DNA from: Candidatus Shapirobacteria bacterium CG06_land_8_20_14_3_00_40_12
GTDB lineage: Bacteria > Patescibacteriota > Microgenomatia > UBA12405
Direction of reading: 5' to 3'
Assembly (NCBI GenBank): GCA_002780135.1
Contig: PEWA01000052.1
Span: forward strand, 1-31,780
DNA: 31,780 nt
Shown: positions 14,412 to 23,469 of the stretch, piece by piece
Position numbering within the stretch: the stretch's first letter is position 1
How the letters are laid out: the number at the start of each line of letters is the position of its first letter
Notes under the pieces: model-generated
Told to the model about the DNA's origin: nothing
Seen by the model: only the letters and a program-made list of their open reading frames with translations
Databases searched by the model: none
Made by a program: the position numbers and the translations under genes

Positions 14412-15277
14412 CAGTTAATAGTATAAGACCTTAGGTGGGCTGACCGGGAAAGGGGGTTTGTTGATACTTCATCCATTGAAGGGGACAGCCTTTGGGATTT
14501 TAGGCCAGAATTTCGTAAAAAGTTTTTTACCAAACGATCTTCTCCGGAGTGAAAGGTAATGACTATAACCCGTCCTTTGGGTTTAACTATTTTGAGGGAA
14601 ATCTCGAGGGCTTTATTTAAATTTTTTAATTCATTATTAACGGTAATTCGGAGGGCTAAAAATATTTTTGTAGCCGGGTCGTGGGGGCAAGTTACTTTTC
14701 TATCTTTATAGAAAGAACGAATAATTTCGGCCAATCTTAATCCTGATTTGATAGGTTCCTGTTGCCGGCGATTAATAATTTTTTGAGCCAGGGGTCGGCT
14801 ATATCTTTCCTGAGAGATTTTGGAAAAAATATCAAACAAGTCCTCTTCGGAAGCCGTGTTTATTATATTTTCGGCAGTAAGGTGTTGATGAATCGGATCA
14901 AGTCTCATGTCCAGGGAAAATTGATCGTTGAAAGAAAAACCACGATTTTGGGAAAGCTGTTGGGAATTACTTAAACCCAAATCAAAGAGAAGACCGTCGA
15001 GAGGTTGATTGATGTTTTTTTTCCAGATACTTTTTAATCGGGAGAAGTTTCCTTTTAAGGGGTGAAAATTGGTAGATAAATTAAGATCAGTAATTCTTTT
15101 GGTGGCTAAAACCAAGTTATTGCTATCAGCGTCAAGACCAAAAACGGTAGCTCCCGATTTGAGGAGTGGAATAGTGTGACCACCGTGACCAAGGGTGGCA
15201 TCGAAGTAAACTTGATTTTTTTGGGGGTCAAAAAGCCTGATCACTTCATCAAGAAGAATGGGCTGGTGATACTTCAT
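14411..15277 (-). CDS. rsmH: 16S rRNA m4C1402 methyltransferase RsmH (MraW)
   Basis: RsmH methylates N4 of C1402 in the decoding centre of 16S rRNA with S-adenosylmethionine. The 288-residue protein begins HQPILLDEVI, has the SAM loop FDATLGHGGHT (about 25-35), GLDAD, the family block LFDLGLSNSQQL, RGFSFN and LDMRLD, and ends with ALRITVNNEL and ITFHSGEDR. All are standard for the family, with small variations such as DATLGHGG for DATFGRGG. It opens the dcw cluster as in most bacteria, but the usual mraZ regulator is not before it; a lipoprotein gene overlaps its start by ATGA instead. Confidence 0.97.
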   Translation of the reverse strand: MKYHQPILLDEVIRLFDPQKNQVYFDATLGHGGHTIPLLKSGATVFGLDADSNNLVLATKRITDLNLSTNFHPLKGNFSRLKSIWKKNINQPLDGLLFDLGLSNSQQLSQNRGFSFNDQFSLDMRLDPIHQHLTAENIINTASEEDLFDIFSKISQERYSRPLAQKIINRRQQEPIKSGLRLAEIIRSFYKDRKVTCPHDPATKIFLALRITVNNELKNLNKALEISLKIVKPKGRVIVITFHSGEDRLVKNFLRNSGLKSQRLSPSMDEVSTNPLSRSAHLRSYTIN

Positions 15278-15774
15278 TGTTTCCAGGTGATGGTGAAGCC
15301 TTTAGACTTGATTAGAGTAAGGGTAAAGGGCATCGTCAGAGCCGCCACCTGGTCGTTTTGGGTGTTTAGGGTGAGATTGAGAGTACCGCCGTTGACCCCG
15401 GCGTCATATTTGTATTTACAACCACTGGTGCAGCTTTCAGTTCCTAAAAGTATCTTGCGTTCAAAACCACCATTGGTAATGTCCTTTGATTCGGCGGTGC
15501 CGCTAACCCCTTTTTCAATTTCCAGTCCGGAATCACTAGCAGTGTAAACAAGTTCATATTCAATTTTTTTAAAGATTGGTTTTATGCCTGTAATTTTGAG
15601 AGTTAGTTCGTGACCATCGCTTCGGGGGGTGAGAGTGATTTTGGGTTTGTCGGTTTCAGTTAAGACATATTCACGGGGTACCGGAGTTGGGGTGGGTGAA
15701 ACCGGGGATTTGGACTGACTGCAGGCAGAGAGAAATATGGAGGAAAGAATAATTAAAGAAAGAAATTTTTTCAT
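15274..15774 (-). CDS. Small lipoprotein of unknown function
   Basis: The 166-residue protein has a type II signal peptide: basic MKK, a hydrophobic stretch and the lipobox LSAC with lipidated Cys18. A short Pro-Thr linker (SPTPTPVP) follows, then about 130 residues of predicted beta structure rich in Thr, Lys and Gly, with a CTSGC pair that could form a disulfide. I recognise no family. It should be anchored on the outer face of the cytoplasmic membrane. It overlaps rsmH by 4 nt and begins 3 nt after the glycyl-tRNA synthetase gene, so it is part of the run although neither neighbour acts at the surface. Confidence 0.8.
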   Translation of the reverse strand: MKKFLSLIILSSIFLSACSQSKSPVSPTPTPVPREYVLTETDKPKITLTPRSDGHELTLKITGIKPIFKKIEYELVYTASDSGLEIEKGVSGTAESKDITNGGFERKILLGTESCTSGCKYKYDAGVNGGTLNLTLNTQNDQVAALTMPFTLTLIKSKGFTITWKQ

Positions 15775-15777
15775 AAA

Positions 15778-17097
15778 TTAGTTTAACTTTTTTTGTAACC
15801 AGGAGTCAATTTTATTAATGTTTATCCGGATTTGAGTCATCGTATCGCGGTCACGAACAGTAACGGTATTATCCTCCAGACTTTGAAAATCAACCACCAG
15901 ACACCAAGGGGTACCGATTTCATCATGGCGGCGGTATTTTTTACCGATATTGCTACTATCGTCGAAATCTACCGAATATTTTTGTTGAAGTTTTTGATAA
16001 ATAGCTTTGGCTTTATCAACCAGTTGAGGTTTATTACTGGCCAGCGGGAAAACAGCCATTTTGTAAGCAGAAATTTGAGGGTTAATTTTAAGCCAGATTC
16101 GGGTATCGCCAGCGGCAGTTTTTTCTTCACGATAAGCGTCGAGGAGTAAAAAGAAAAAAGAACGGTCAACTCCACCGGAAGTTTCGACAATATTGGGAAT
16201 ATATTTTTGGGAAGTAGTCGGATCCCGATAGGAAAGATCTTGACCGCTGAAGAGGGAATGTTGAGTTAAATCATAATCGCTGCGCCAGTGAATCCCTTCC
16301 ATTTCAGTCCAACCCCAAGAAGAGTTAAATTCAATATCGAAGGCTTTTTTGGCGTAAAAAACCAATTCATCTTTTTGGTGTTGGCGCAGGCGGAGATTAT
16401 CTTGGCTATTGAATAGATTTTGATACCAAGAAAGACGTTTTTCTTTCCAATATTCGTACCACTTATCCATATCCTGCGGATGAACGAAGTATTGGATGTC
16501 CCATTGTTCAAATTCGCGGGTACGATAGAGAAAATTTTTAGGTGTAATTTCGTTTCGAAAAGCTTTACCGATTTGGGCAATACCGAAAGGAATTGTGACC
16601 CGGGTGGAGTCAACGATGTTTTTAAAATTAAGGTAAATGTTTTGACAGGCTTCACCCCGAAGATATGCCGGAATTTTCTCGCCTTCGATAACGCCGATTT
16701 CGGTGTGAAACAGAATATTAAATTTTTTTGGATCAGTGAGTTCACCACCACATTCGGGACATTTTAGAGAGTTGTTAATTAGGTCGGGGCGGAAACGTTT
16801 ATTACATTTTTTGCATTCGACTAATTCATCACTAAAATTTTTGACATGACCGGAGGCTTCCCAGACTTTGGGATGAGTGATAATTGATCCGTCGATTAAG
16901 ACTACATCACTGCGCCTAGTAACATTATCCCGAATCCATAAGTTTTTCCAATTGTATTTCATTAAGGAACCAATTGGACCATAGTCATAAAAACCCTGAA
17001 TACCACCGTATATATCGCTATTTTGAAAGACTATTCCCCTTCTCTTACAGAGGGCGACAATTTTAGCAACGAGATCGGATTGGGTGTCGGAAATCAT
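15778..17097 (-). CDS. glyS: Glycyl-tRNA synthetase, single-chain (homodimeric) type
   Basis: This class II enzyme charges tRNA-Gly. The 439-residue protein is the eukaryote/archaea/Gram-positive homodimeric type, not the alpha2beta2 type. Visible are the N-terminal RRGIVFQNSDIYGG, SGHVKNFSD, a zinc pair CKKC (95-98) and CPEC (113-116), motif 2 around YRTREFEQWD, the DLTQHSLFSGQDL and ETSGGVDRSFF segments near motif 3, and a C-terminal anticodon-binding domain with DEIGTPWCLVVD and TVTVRDRDT. The ATG is 6 nt after the recO stop. A TATAAT is found 6-11 nt before the ATG on the coding strand, without a good -35 element, so a local promoter is possible but weak. Confidence 0.96.
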   Translation of the reverse strand: MISDTQSDLVAKIVALCKRRGIVFQNSDIYGGIQGFYDYGPIGSLMKYNWKNLWIRDNVTRRSDVVLIDGSIITHPKVWEASGHVKNFSDELVECKKCNKRFRPDLINNSLKCPECGGELTDPKKFNILFHTEIGVIEGEKIPAYLRGEACQNIYLNFKNIVDSTRVTIPFGIAQIGKAFRNEITPKNFLYRTREFEQWDIQYFVHPQDMDKWYEYWKEKRLSWYQNLFNSQDNLRLRQHQKDELVFYAKKAFDIEFNSSWGWTEMEGIHWRSDYDLTQHSLFSGQDLSYRDPTTSQKYIPNIVETSGGVDRSFFFLLLDAYREEKTAAGDTRIWLKINPQISAYKMAVFPLASNKPQLVDKAKAIYQKLQQKYSVDFDDSSNIGKKYRRHDEIGTPWCLVVDFQSLEDNTVTVRDRDTMTQIRININKIDSWLQKKLN

Positions 17098-17103
17098 AAG
17101 TGA

Positions 17104-17676
17104 TTATATATTATTAGTTAGGAGCCGACTACTTTGAAGAGGTTTTTCGAGAATGCTTTCAAAATAGGAAATAAGATCTTTTTGAACTAAGTGATATTTT
17201 TTGGCCAACAGATTTTGGCGAATATTGTCAGGAATGCCAAAACCTAGAGTTTCCAGAAAGTCGATTTGTCGGGAAATAAAGGGAACCAGATGATTTTGGG
17301 AAAGTTCGAGTATTATTTCTTTGGCTAAAAAAAAGATTTTAGGTGAACTCTCATTTTCAGAAGTTATGTTTTTAACAATTTCCAAAAAATAAAACAGGAG
17401 GTTTAATTGAATTAGTTTTTTTTGTTCAAACATGAATGAATTAGTAGCCAAACATTCCGACAACCAATAGATACCATTGTTTTGGCGAAGACTGATGTTG
17501 GTGATATTTCCTAACTGGAGATTGGCTCCACGGGAACTTTTTATTGATTTTACTCCGGCAGCTTTAACAATAATTTTGCCATGATTTGGAGTTAAAAAAG
17601 TAACCAAAATATCTTTCTCACCCCGGTTTTGAAGGTTGACAACTATGGCTTCAGTGCTGAATGATTGACCTATCAC
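17104..17676 (-). CDS. recO: DNA repair protein RecO (short form)
   Basis: RecO binds single-stranded DNA and SSB and loads RecA in gap repair. The 190-residue protein begins with the OB-fold: TEAIVVNLQNRGEKDILVTFLTPNHGKI, then KAAGVKSIKSSRG, both typical of RecO. The helical C-terminal half has FLETLGFGIP, a common RecO segment. It is shorter than the usual 230-250 residues and lacks the four-Cys zinc finger found in many homologues; only one Cys occurs. It overlaps the DUF4012 gene by ATGA and precedes glycyl-tRNA synthetase, a pairing also seen in Firmicutes. Confidence 0.85.
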   Translation of the reverse strand: MIGQSFSTEAIVVNLQNRGEKDILVTFLTPNHGKIIVKAAGVKSIKSSRGANLQLGNITNISLRQNNGIYWLSECLATNSFMFEQKKLIQLNLLFYFLEIVKNITSENESSPKIFFLAKEIILELSQNHLVPFISRQIDFLETLGFGIPDNIRQNLLAKKYHLVQKDLISYFESILEKPLQSSRLLTNNI

Positions 17677-19607
17677 AGGGATAACTTGATGGTTTTATCG
17701 CTGACCCAATTGAAGGTTTCGGTACTTTTACCGTTGATGAAGATTTCGTATTCGACTCCTTTGGTGCCAGGTTGTTTTTGAAGGTAAAGAGTATAGTTTT
17801 TTGAAGCTTTGACACTACTTAAATATTGGAGGGTAACTTTGGAACTGGATTTAGCGTATAAGGGATACTTATTACCATAAAATCCCTCAAAAACCTGTTT
17901 ACCTAATTCTTCGTAGGAAAGAGTGTCAACCTCAGAGCCGGTCATCTTAATTAAACGACTACCGAGCGGGACATAAAAACGGAAAAGATCACGATATTTG
18001 GGGGCATTAAGACAGAGATCTCCCTTTTCTAAATTACAGTTTGAGGCCGGATTGGGGTTGGAATAGGTAATAGAGATTTTATGTTCAACACGGCCATCAG
18101 TTACAGAGATTTCATGTTTTATTTTTTGAGTGATAAAAATATTACTTTTGGCACTGGCAAAATTGGCGTCGTTGAGGTGAAAATAATCAGTATCGGAATT
18201 GGTGGAAACTATGTTTCCGGTAATATTGGCTAAAACAGCGGCTGTTTGCAAATCAGCGTCAGGAAAGAAAAAGAGAATGTGTTTTTCAAGAATATTTTTA
18301 ACAAAGGCGTCGGCCAGGAGTGGGATTTTAGTTTTTTCCGAACCCATAGCATTAGCCAGGAGAGCCTGCATTACCGGTGCCAAAAAGTCTTTACGGTTAT
18401 TTTCAATAAAGTTTCGGGGGCGACCGGAAATCCACTCCAGGTCGTAAATAATTTTGGGACAACCGTCACAACGCTTGTCGGGGTTGATAGTAAAAGTACC
18501 AACCCGGGTGTCAAGTTTACCCAGAACCCCGACTAAATCAACTAAAACATTAGTATCAAGGGCGACAACGGCGTCAAACTTGGTTCCTTTACCTATAGCT
18601 TTGTAATAGGCGTCAAGAAAAATCTGGGCATCGGTAGGAAAATCAGGGGAAAGATTGCTGTCGCGAAGGTTAAGATAAGGAACGTTAAGATGATAAGATT
18701 TGATTAGACGGGGGGCCGGAGTAACACTTTGGAGCTTGTCATCGAGGTCATAAATATTACTGGCAATTCCCGGGGTAACCTTGCCATTGTTCATTTTGAC
18801 GGTGGAATAGGCGGTCCAAAAACCGCCACTGGGTCTGAGTTCACCGTCGTTTTGAAAAATAACCAGATAGTTTCGGGGTTTATCTTTACCCAATAGCCAC
18901 GAAGTTTTGGTTAGAATCGGCTTACCGTCGGTAATTAATTTGTTGATTTGAGCTACGGTTTCCTTAAGTTGGTTGAAATTTTGATGAAGAGGCAAACCTT
19001 GGTAAATTTCCGGGTAACGGTTGATATCAATAGAATTTAAAGAATTTTCAATGTTCTTGATTTTATTTTCGACCAAATTAAGGTTGGGAAGCAGGCCTTC
19101 AATTGATCTGGTAAGAAAGGTAATTCGGTCTTCGGTAGTTTTGGCACTACTAGTGGCGGCTCCTTTTAATCCCAAAAAATCTTGGTAAGGTTTGACGGCT
19201 TCAATTACTATTAACCCAGTATCTAAACTATCATTGGCGATGGAAATTAGTTCCTGACCGTCCTGGTAATAATCTTTAATAAAGGGCAGAGGTTTTAGAT
19301 AGGACAAATCCGAATATTTATCGTCAATAGTTTTGATTTGACCTTTTAGATTATTAATAATGGTTTGAGTAAGTACTAGATCTTTATCAGAGACTGATGT
19401 TTTTAGCGATTCCAATTCGGTCTTTGCAACGACAACTAAAGACAATAAATTTTTACCCGGAAGATAAATAAAAAAGAAGCCGGAGAGGAAAACGATGATA
19501 AGAAAAAACAATATACTAAAGGGTATTAATAAGAACTTTTTTCTCTTGGATTTGACTTTAGGGGTTTTAGGTGTCGGAGCCGGAGTGATGGAGGAGGGCA
19601 TTTCCAT
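17673..19607 (-). CDS. DUF4012 family membrane-anchored extracellular protein
   Basis: This 644-residue protein has a cytoplasmic Pro-Thr-Lys-rich tail (1-24), one membrane segment (about 25-48) and a long outside part. A helical region (about 55-230) is followed by the DUF4012 core with DKPRNYLVIFQNDGELRPSGGFW (split here: DKPRNYLVIF then QNDGELRPSGGFW), starting near residue 245. A CDGC pair lies in the middle and a C-terminal beta-rich domain ends the protein. DUF4012 proteins occur widely in CPR and Actinobacteria near polysaccharide genes; their biochemical role is not established. It starts 17 nt after the phosphoglycosyl transferase gene, linking it to the glycan block, and is ATGA-coupled to recO. 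Confidence 0.85.
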   Translation of the reverse strand: MEMPSSITPAPTPKTPKVKSKRKKFLLIPFSILFFLIIVFLSGFFFIYLPGKNLLSLVVVAKTELESLKTSVSDKDLVLTQTIINNLKGQIKTIDDKYSDLSYLKPLPFIKDYYQDGQELISIANDSLDTGLIVIEAVKPYQDFLGLKGAATSSAKTTEDRITFLTRSIEGLLPNLNLVENKIKNIENSLNSIDINRYPEIYQGLPLHQNFNQLKETVAQINKLITDGKPILTKTSWLLGKDKPRNYLVIFQNDGELRPSGGFWTAYSTVKMNNGKVTPGIASNIYDLDDKLQSVTPAPRLIKSYHLNVPYLNLRDSNLSPDFPTDAQIFLDAYYKAIGKGTKFDAVVALDTNVLVDLVGVLGKLDTRVGTFTINPDKRCDGCPKIIYDLEWISGRPRNFIENNRKDFLAPVMQALLANAMGSEKTKIPLLADAFVKNILEKHILFFFPDADLQTAAVLANITGNIVSTNSDTDYFHLNDANFASAKSNIFITQKIKHEISVTDGRVEHKISITYSNPNPASNCNLEKGDLCLNAPKYRDLFRFYVPLGSRLIKMTGSEVDTLSYEELGKQVFEGFYGNKYPLYAKSSSKVTLQYLSSVKASKNYTLYLQKQPGTKGVEYEIFINGKSTETFNWVSDKTIKLSL

Positions 19608-19624
19608 AAATCAGTCTAACATGT

Positions 19625-20305
19625 TTACCAAATTGAAAACATGACAAAGGGAGTTTTGAGAATTATTTGTAACTCTTGTCGAAGAGATCGATTTTTGATG
19701 TATCTGGCGTCAAGTTCGGCCCGTTGTTTAAAACTCATATCGTTTCGTCCCGAGGTTTGCCAGAGACCGGTAATACCGGGTTTGGCGGTTTTGATAATGT
19801 CCACATATTTTTTGGATTCGGGATATTTTTTTTCATATTCAGCCAACTCTTCATTTCGGTAGGCGCGGGGGCCAACTAAACTCATTTCACCTTTGAGTAC
19901 ATTAATAAACTGAGCCATTTCATCGATTGAAGTTTTACGAATAAATTTACCAATCGGAGTGATTCGAGGATCTTCGTTCATTGGAAGTTTCCAACCATTT
20001 TTAACAAATTTCTTCCATAGGTGAGGATACTTGTCCCGAAGGAAGGCATCCATATCATTGGGATAATCTTTACCGTTATACATCGAACGAAATTTATACA
20101 TGATGAATTCCCCATTTTTACCGACGCGTTTCTGACGTAGAAGGACCGGGCCATCTGAGGTGAGCTTAATGAGCAAAGAAATAAAAACCAGTGCAGGAGA
20201 AAAAATAATCAAGAGTAAGACAGAGGAAATAATATCAATTAAACGCTTAACAAGTGGAAACATAAAAACCCTTAAGTTGTTAATAGAACTAATGTTTTTA
20301 ATCAT
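19625..20305 (-). CDS. Monotopic phosphoglycosyl transferase (bacterial sugar transferase family)
   Basis: These enzymes start glycan assembly by moving a sugar-1-phosphate from a nucleotide sugar to undecaprenyl phosphate. The start at 20305 makes an ATGATTAA overlap with manC (226 residues); a Met 14 codons later is also possible. The protein has one membrane hairpin segment (about 22-45), then SDGPVLLRQKRVG, MYKFRSM, the catalytic Asp-Glu pair in TSIDEMAQ, MSLVGPRAYR and KPGITGLWQTSGRNDMSF, all family hallmarks. It is the short PglC/WbaP-C type without the extra membrane domain of WcaJ. The adjacent manC suggests a mannose-containing glycan, but the sugar it transfers cannot be read. Confidence 0.93.
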   Translation of the reverse strand: MIKNISSINNLRVFMFPLVKRLIDIISSVLLLIIFSPALVFISLLIKLTSDGPVLLRQKRVGKNGEFIMYKFRSMYNGKDYPNDMDAFLRDKYPHLWKKFVKNGWKLPMNEDPRITPIGKFIRKTSIDEMAQFINVLKGEMSLVGPRAYRNEELAEYEKKYPESKKYVDIIKTAKPGITGLWQTSGRNDMSFKQRAELDARYIKNRSLRQELQIILKTPFVMFSIW

Positions 20306-21305
20306 CAACAAAAAACCTTTTTAATTTTGGGGTGTTGACAATCTTGGTGACTAATTCACGAACTTGATAACTTTGATCCAACGATGAAACTAATAAGGCA
20401 TTGGGGGTATCGATTATGGCTAAATTATTGACACCGACAACCCCGATTAATTTATCCGGACTTTCAGATGATAATAAACAGCGATGACTGTTCTGGGAGA
20501 GATACTTGGTTTGGGAATTGACGGTGGCAATTTTTTGGTGATCAAAGGCGGACTTGGCAAAAATTGATCCCCATTCCCCAACATCACTCCAATCAAATGA
20601 GGCCTTAAGACAACTGATATTTTTACTTTTTTCGGAGATGGCTTTATCAAAAGAGAGTGATGGGGATTTTTGATAGGTGGGGTGAGGGAAGTGTTGGTTG
20701 AATTCTGAGAGATAGGTGCCGAGAGTGGCCGTATAAATACCCGAATTCCAAAGGGCATCATTAATGATATATTTTAGGGCCCTGATTTTATCCGGTTTTT
20801 CGATAAATCTTTTATTTTTGAGAATGTAGCCGTAGGAAGTATTGGGAGACGAAGGGTGAATGCCGATGGTAACCAGCGACAAAGATTCTCTGGCGATATG
20901 GGCAACCAAAAATAAGTCCTTTTTGAATTTGTCGACCGGATGAATAAAGTGATCGGAGGGTAAAAAGGAAATCACCGTATTCGGATCTAAGTCCTTGAAT
21001 TGATTTAGGGTGTAATAAATAGCGAGGGCGGTATTTTTTTTATCCGGTTCAATAATAACCTGATTTTGGGGGATAAAATTATTAGCGATTTTTTTTATGT
21101 GATTAATGTTTCGATTACTAGTAACGATATAAATATTTTCCCTGGGGGCAACGTGAAGCAGGCGACGGAGAGTTTGTTCAAGGAGACTTTTGTCGGATAA
21201 AATAGACAGAAATTGTTTAGGGTTCGAGGTAGTGGATAAGGGCCAGAGTCTCGGGCCGGTACCACCGCAAAGGATTACTAAGAGATGATTTTTTTGGTTT
21301 GACAT
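20298..21305 (-). CDS. manC: Mannose-1-phosphate guanylyltransferase
   Basis: The enzyme makes GDP-mannose from mannose-1-phosphate and GTP, the donor for mannosyl (or derived fucosyl/rhamnosyl) residues. The 335-residue protein is a single nucleotidyltransferase domain without the fused isomerase found in longer ManC. Motifs: LCGGTGPRLWPLS near the N-terminus (usually GGSGTRLWPLS, so Pro replaces Thr/Ser), NPKQFL, FLPSDHFI, YGYI, RFIEKPD, WNSGIY and SFDWSDVGEWGS. The start lies 28 nt inside the preceding GT4 gene, and no alternative start keeps the nucleotide loop. The supply of GDP-mannose fits the many glycosyltransferases around it. Confidence 0.95.
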   Translation of the reverse strand: MSNQKNHLLVILCGGTGPRLWPLSTTSNPKQFLSILSDKSLLEQTLRRLLHVAPRENIYIVTSNRNINHIKKIANNFIPQNQVIIEPDKKNTALAIYYTLNQFKDLDPNTVISFLPSDHFIHPVDKFKKDLFLVAHIARESLSLVTIGIHPSSPNTSYGYILKNKRFIEKPDKIRALKYIINDALWNSGIYTATLGTYLSEFNQHFPHPTYQKSPSLSFDKAISEKSKNISCLKASFDWSDVGEWGSIFAKSAFDHQKIATVNSQTKYLSQNSHRCLLSSESPDKLIGVVGVNNLAIIDTPNALLVSSLDQSYQVRELVTKIVNTPKLKRFFVDD

Positions 21306-22354
21306 AGGGATAAAATCTCTTTTTTAAAGTTTAGCATAAAGGTAGACCGGCTAAACTTTTCCGAATTTTGGCGACAGTCGGCGGATTTTATATTTGAAGA
21401 AAAGAAGAGTTTAATAGCCTGAGCAAGAGAAGAACATGATTGGTGGGGATAAAGAATTCCGCTTTTACCGTCAACTACTGTTTCGGAGTTTCCACCAAGA
21501 CCAAAACCTATAACCGGTCGGCCACAGGCCTGGGCTTCCAGCGAAGTCAGACCAAAATCTTCCAGTTGGGGTGAGATTAAGCCCAGGCTTTGCTGATAAA
21601 GTTGACGAAGTGAATCGTTTGACACCAGACCTAAGAGTTCTATGTTTTTGAAAGGATATGCTTGTCTTTTTAACCTGGGGAGGTCACGGCCGACACCGAC
21701 AATCTTTAAGGTGTACGGAAGAGTTTGGAATGTTTCGATAACATAATCAATATTTTTGTAGGGAACCAGGCGATTGACAATTAGAAAATAATTTTTCTGT
21801 TTTGAAGTGATGGGGGTGAAGTATTGAATATCGATACCCGGATAAATAACTTTAGCGAGTATGTCAAAAGTATCACTCAGTCTTTTTTGGACAGTTTCCG
21901 AATTGCAAAAAGAATAATCGGGGCGACGCGAGTAGATGTGATCAATTTTTTGATAAAGACCAAGAAGTAGCGATAAATATTTATTTTGGTTCTGATAAAG
22001 ATGGCGATTGAAATTGTGATAATAACAAACAAAAAGACTTTCAGGCGAGGTTAAAAGGGAATGGCCAACATTGGTGGTGGTAGCGATAACTAAATCGTAT
22101 GCGGTTAGATCAAAACTTTCAGTGGCGATATCATAAAAAGGTGAAAAAATCGGCGACGGGTTTTTAATAAAACTAGAATGAATTTTTATACCTTTGGGAA
22201 ACCAGGGTGTATTTTGGGGATCACAAAAGAGTGTAAAAAGTTGGGCTTGAGGGAAAAGTGACAAAATATCAAGAAGAACCCTCTCAGCTCCCCCCCATTG
22301 GTTTAGCCAGTCGTAATAAATAGCAACCTTAAGATCTTTCCAAGATTTCTTCAT
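21278..22354 (-). CDS. GT4-family glycosyltransferase
   Basis: A 358-residue GT-B enzyme that should add a sugar from a nucleotide donor to the growing lipid-linked glycan in the cytoplasm. The N-terminal domain starts KVAIYYDWLNQWGGAERV, with the GGAE loop typical of GT4. The C-terminal donor domain has YFLIVNRLVPYKNIDYVI, VGVGRDLPRLK, FGLTSLEAQACGRPVIGFG and a GGNSETV segment, in which EAQACG is the usual E-x7-E region. It resembles mannosyltransferases of the WbaZ type, which fits the adjacent manC. It overlaps both neighbours by 26-28 nt. Confidence 0.92.
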   Translation of the reverse strand: MKKSWKDLKVAIYYDWLNQWGGAERVLLDILSLFPQAQLFTLFCDPQNTPWFPKGIKIHSSFIKNPSPIFSPFYDIATESFDLTAYDLVIATTTNVGHSLLTSPESLFVCYYHNFNRHLYQNQNKYLSLLLGLYQKIDHIYSRRPDYSFCNSETVQKRLSDTFDILAKVIYPGIDIQYFTPITSKQKNYFLIVNRLVPYKNIDYVIETFQTLPYTLKIVGVGRDLPRLKRQAYPFKNIELLGLVSNDSLRQLYQQSLGLISPQLEDFGLTSLEAQACGRPVIGFGLGGNSETVVDGKSGILYPHQSCSSLAQAIKLFFSSNIKSADCRQNSEKFSRSTFMLNFKKEILSLCQTKKIIS

Positions 22355-23453
22355 AAATTTTTAGGGTGGAGGAAGCGGTTTTGGTCCAGGAATATTTAGT
22401 TATTTGTTTATGGCCAAGCTTAATTAGGCGGGAACGAAGTGTCGAATCTTTAAGAAGAAGGGTGATTTGGTTAACTAAATCGTTTTTGTTGTGTGGGTCA
22501 AAATAGAGAACGGAGGAACCGTAGATTTCAGGTAGACAGCTGGAAGACGCAGCAATGACGGGGCAATTTAGACTCATGGCTTCGAGACCGGTCAGACTAA
22601 AACCTTCCATAAAAGAGGGATGAACTAAACATAAGGCTTGGGAATAAAGTTTGGGGAAATCAGAGTCTTTGACAAAACCAAGAAAAGTTACTTGGGAATC
22701 AACTCCTAGTTTTTGGGACAAAACCTCGGCCTCCTTTTGGAAAACGCTTCGGGCACAGATTATTTTTAATTGAATCCCGGGTAATTTTTGCAGAGCCTCA
22801 AAAACTACTTTGATATTTTTATGGGGATAGAGGTTACCAGTGTATAGAATATAGTTTTTAGGAGGACAGACATAAGACGATAAATTGAGAAATTTAGGAT
22901 CAACAGCTTCATAAATAGTAGTGATTTTTGTAGAAGATAGCCCGAAACGATTTAAAAGAATGTTTCGCCAGAAATTACTCGGAACGATAATATAATTATT
23001 TTTGATATTAACTTTGGTGGCTAACCGATAGGCTAGGTATTTTGGCCAATAGGTAAAAACAGATTTGGTGGTGGTACTTTTCCCTCTGAAATAATGTTTG
23101 ATTAAATCGTGAATAGTGATAATTGATAGTCCGGTATAAAAAAGAGGCTTATTAAAGTGGGTAAAATGAACTAGGTTGGGTTTACGTTTGGAAATATAAG
23201 AGGGTAGTAGGATCTGTTCAGAAAAGGAATAGTGGGAGATATCGGTGGGAAAATATCGATATGAAATGCCCAAGTCTTGTTTAACAGTGTCAAGGTCTTC
23301 TTGTTTGACGATTAAACCGAACTGATATTTATTAAAGTTTTTTTGCTGGGGTAGAGCCAAAAGGAGATTTTGAGTGTAGCGGCCGATACCGGTTTTGGTC
23401 GGACCATAAAGCCGGGCGTCGATAATGATATGGGGTTTGACTTTATTTGACAT
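22329..23453 (-). CDS. GT4-family glycosyltransferase
   Basis: A 374-residue GT-B glycosyltransferase. The N-terminus IIIDARLYGPTKTGIGRYTQNL is characteristic of the WbpY/mannosyltransferase-like GT4 group. The donor domain shows YILYTGNLYPHKNI, VTFLGFVKDSDFPKLYSQA, HPSFMEGFSLTGLEAMSLNCPVI and SSCLPEIYG, so the E-x7-E motif is intact. No membrane span is present. The stop of the NYN gene lies 16 nt upstream, one of the larger gaps in the cluster, and the 3' end overlaps the next GT4 gene by 26 nt. The two neighbouring GT4 enzymes probably act one after another on the same glycan. Confidence 0.92.
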   Translation of the reverse strand: MSNKVKPHIIIDARLYGPTKTGIGRYTQNLLLALPQQKNFNKYQFGLIVKQEDLDTVKQDLGISYRYFPTDISHYSFSEQILLPSYISKRKPNLVHFTHFNKPLFYTGLSIITIHDLIKHYFRGKSTTTKSVFTYWPKYLAYRLATKVNIKNNYIIVPSNFWRNILLNRFGLSSTKITTIYEAVDPKFLNLSSYVCPPKNYILYTGNLYPHKNIKVVFEALQKLPGIQLKIICARSVFQKEAEVLSQKLGVDSQVTFLGFVKDSDFPKLYSQALCLVHPSFMEGFSLTGLEAMSLNCPVIAASSSCLPEIYGSSVLYFDPHNKNDLVNQITLLLKDSTLRSRLIKLGHKQITKYSWTKTASSTLKIYEEILERS

Positions 23454-23469
23454 TTTTTATACAATTACT

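Noticed and set aside
17103..17131. TATAAT just before glyS as a promoter
   Set aside because: It lies within the AT-rich recO 3' end and lacks a -35 element at the right distance, so it was mentioned only as a weak possibility.
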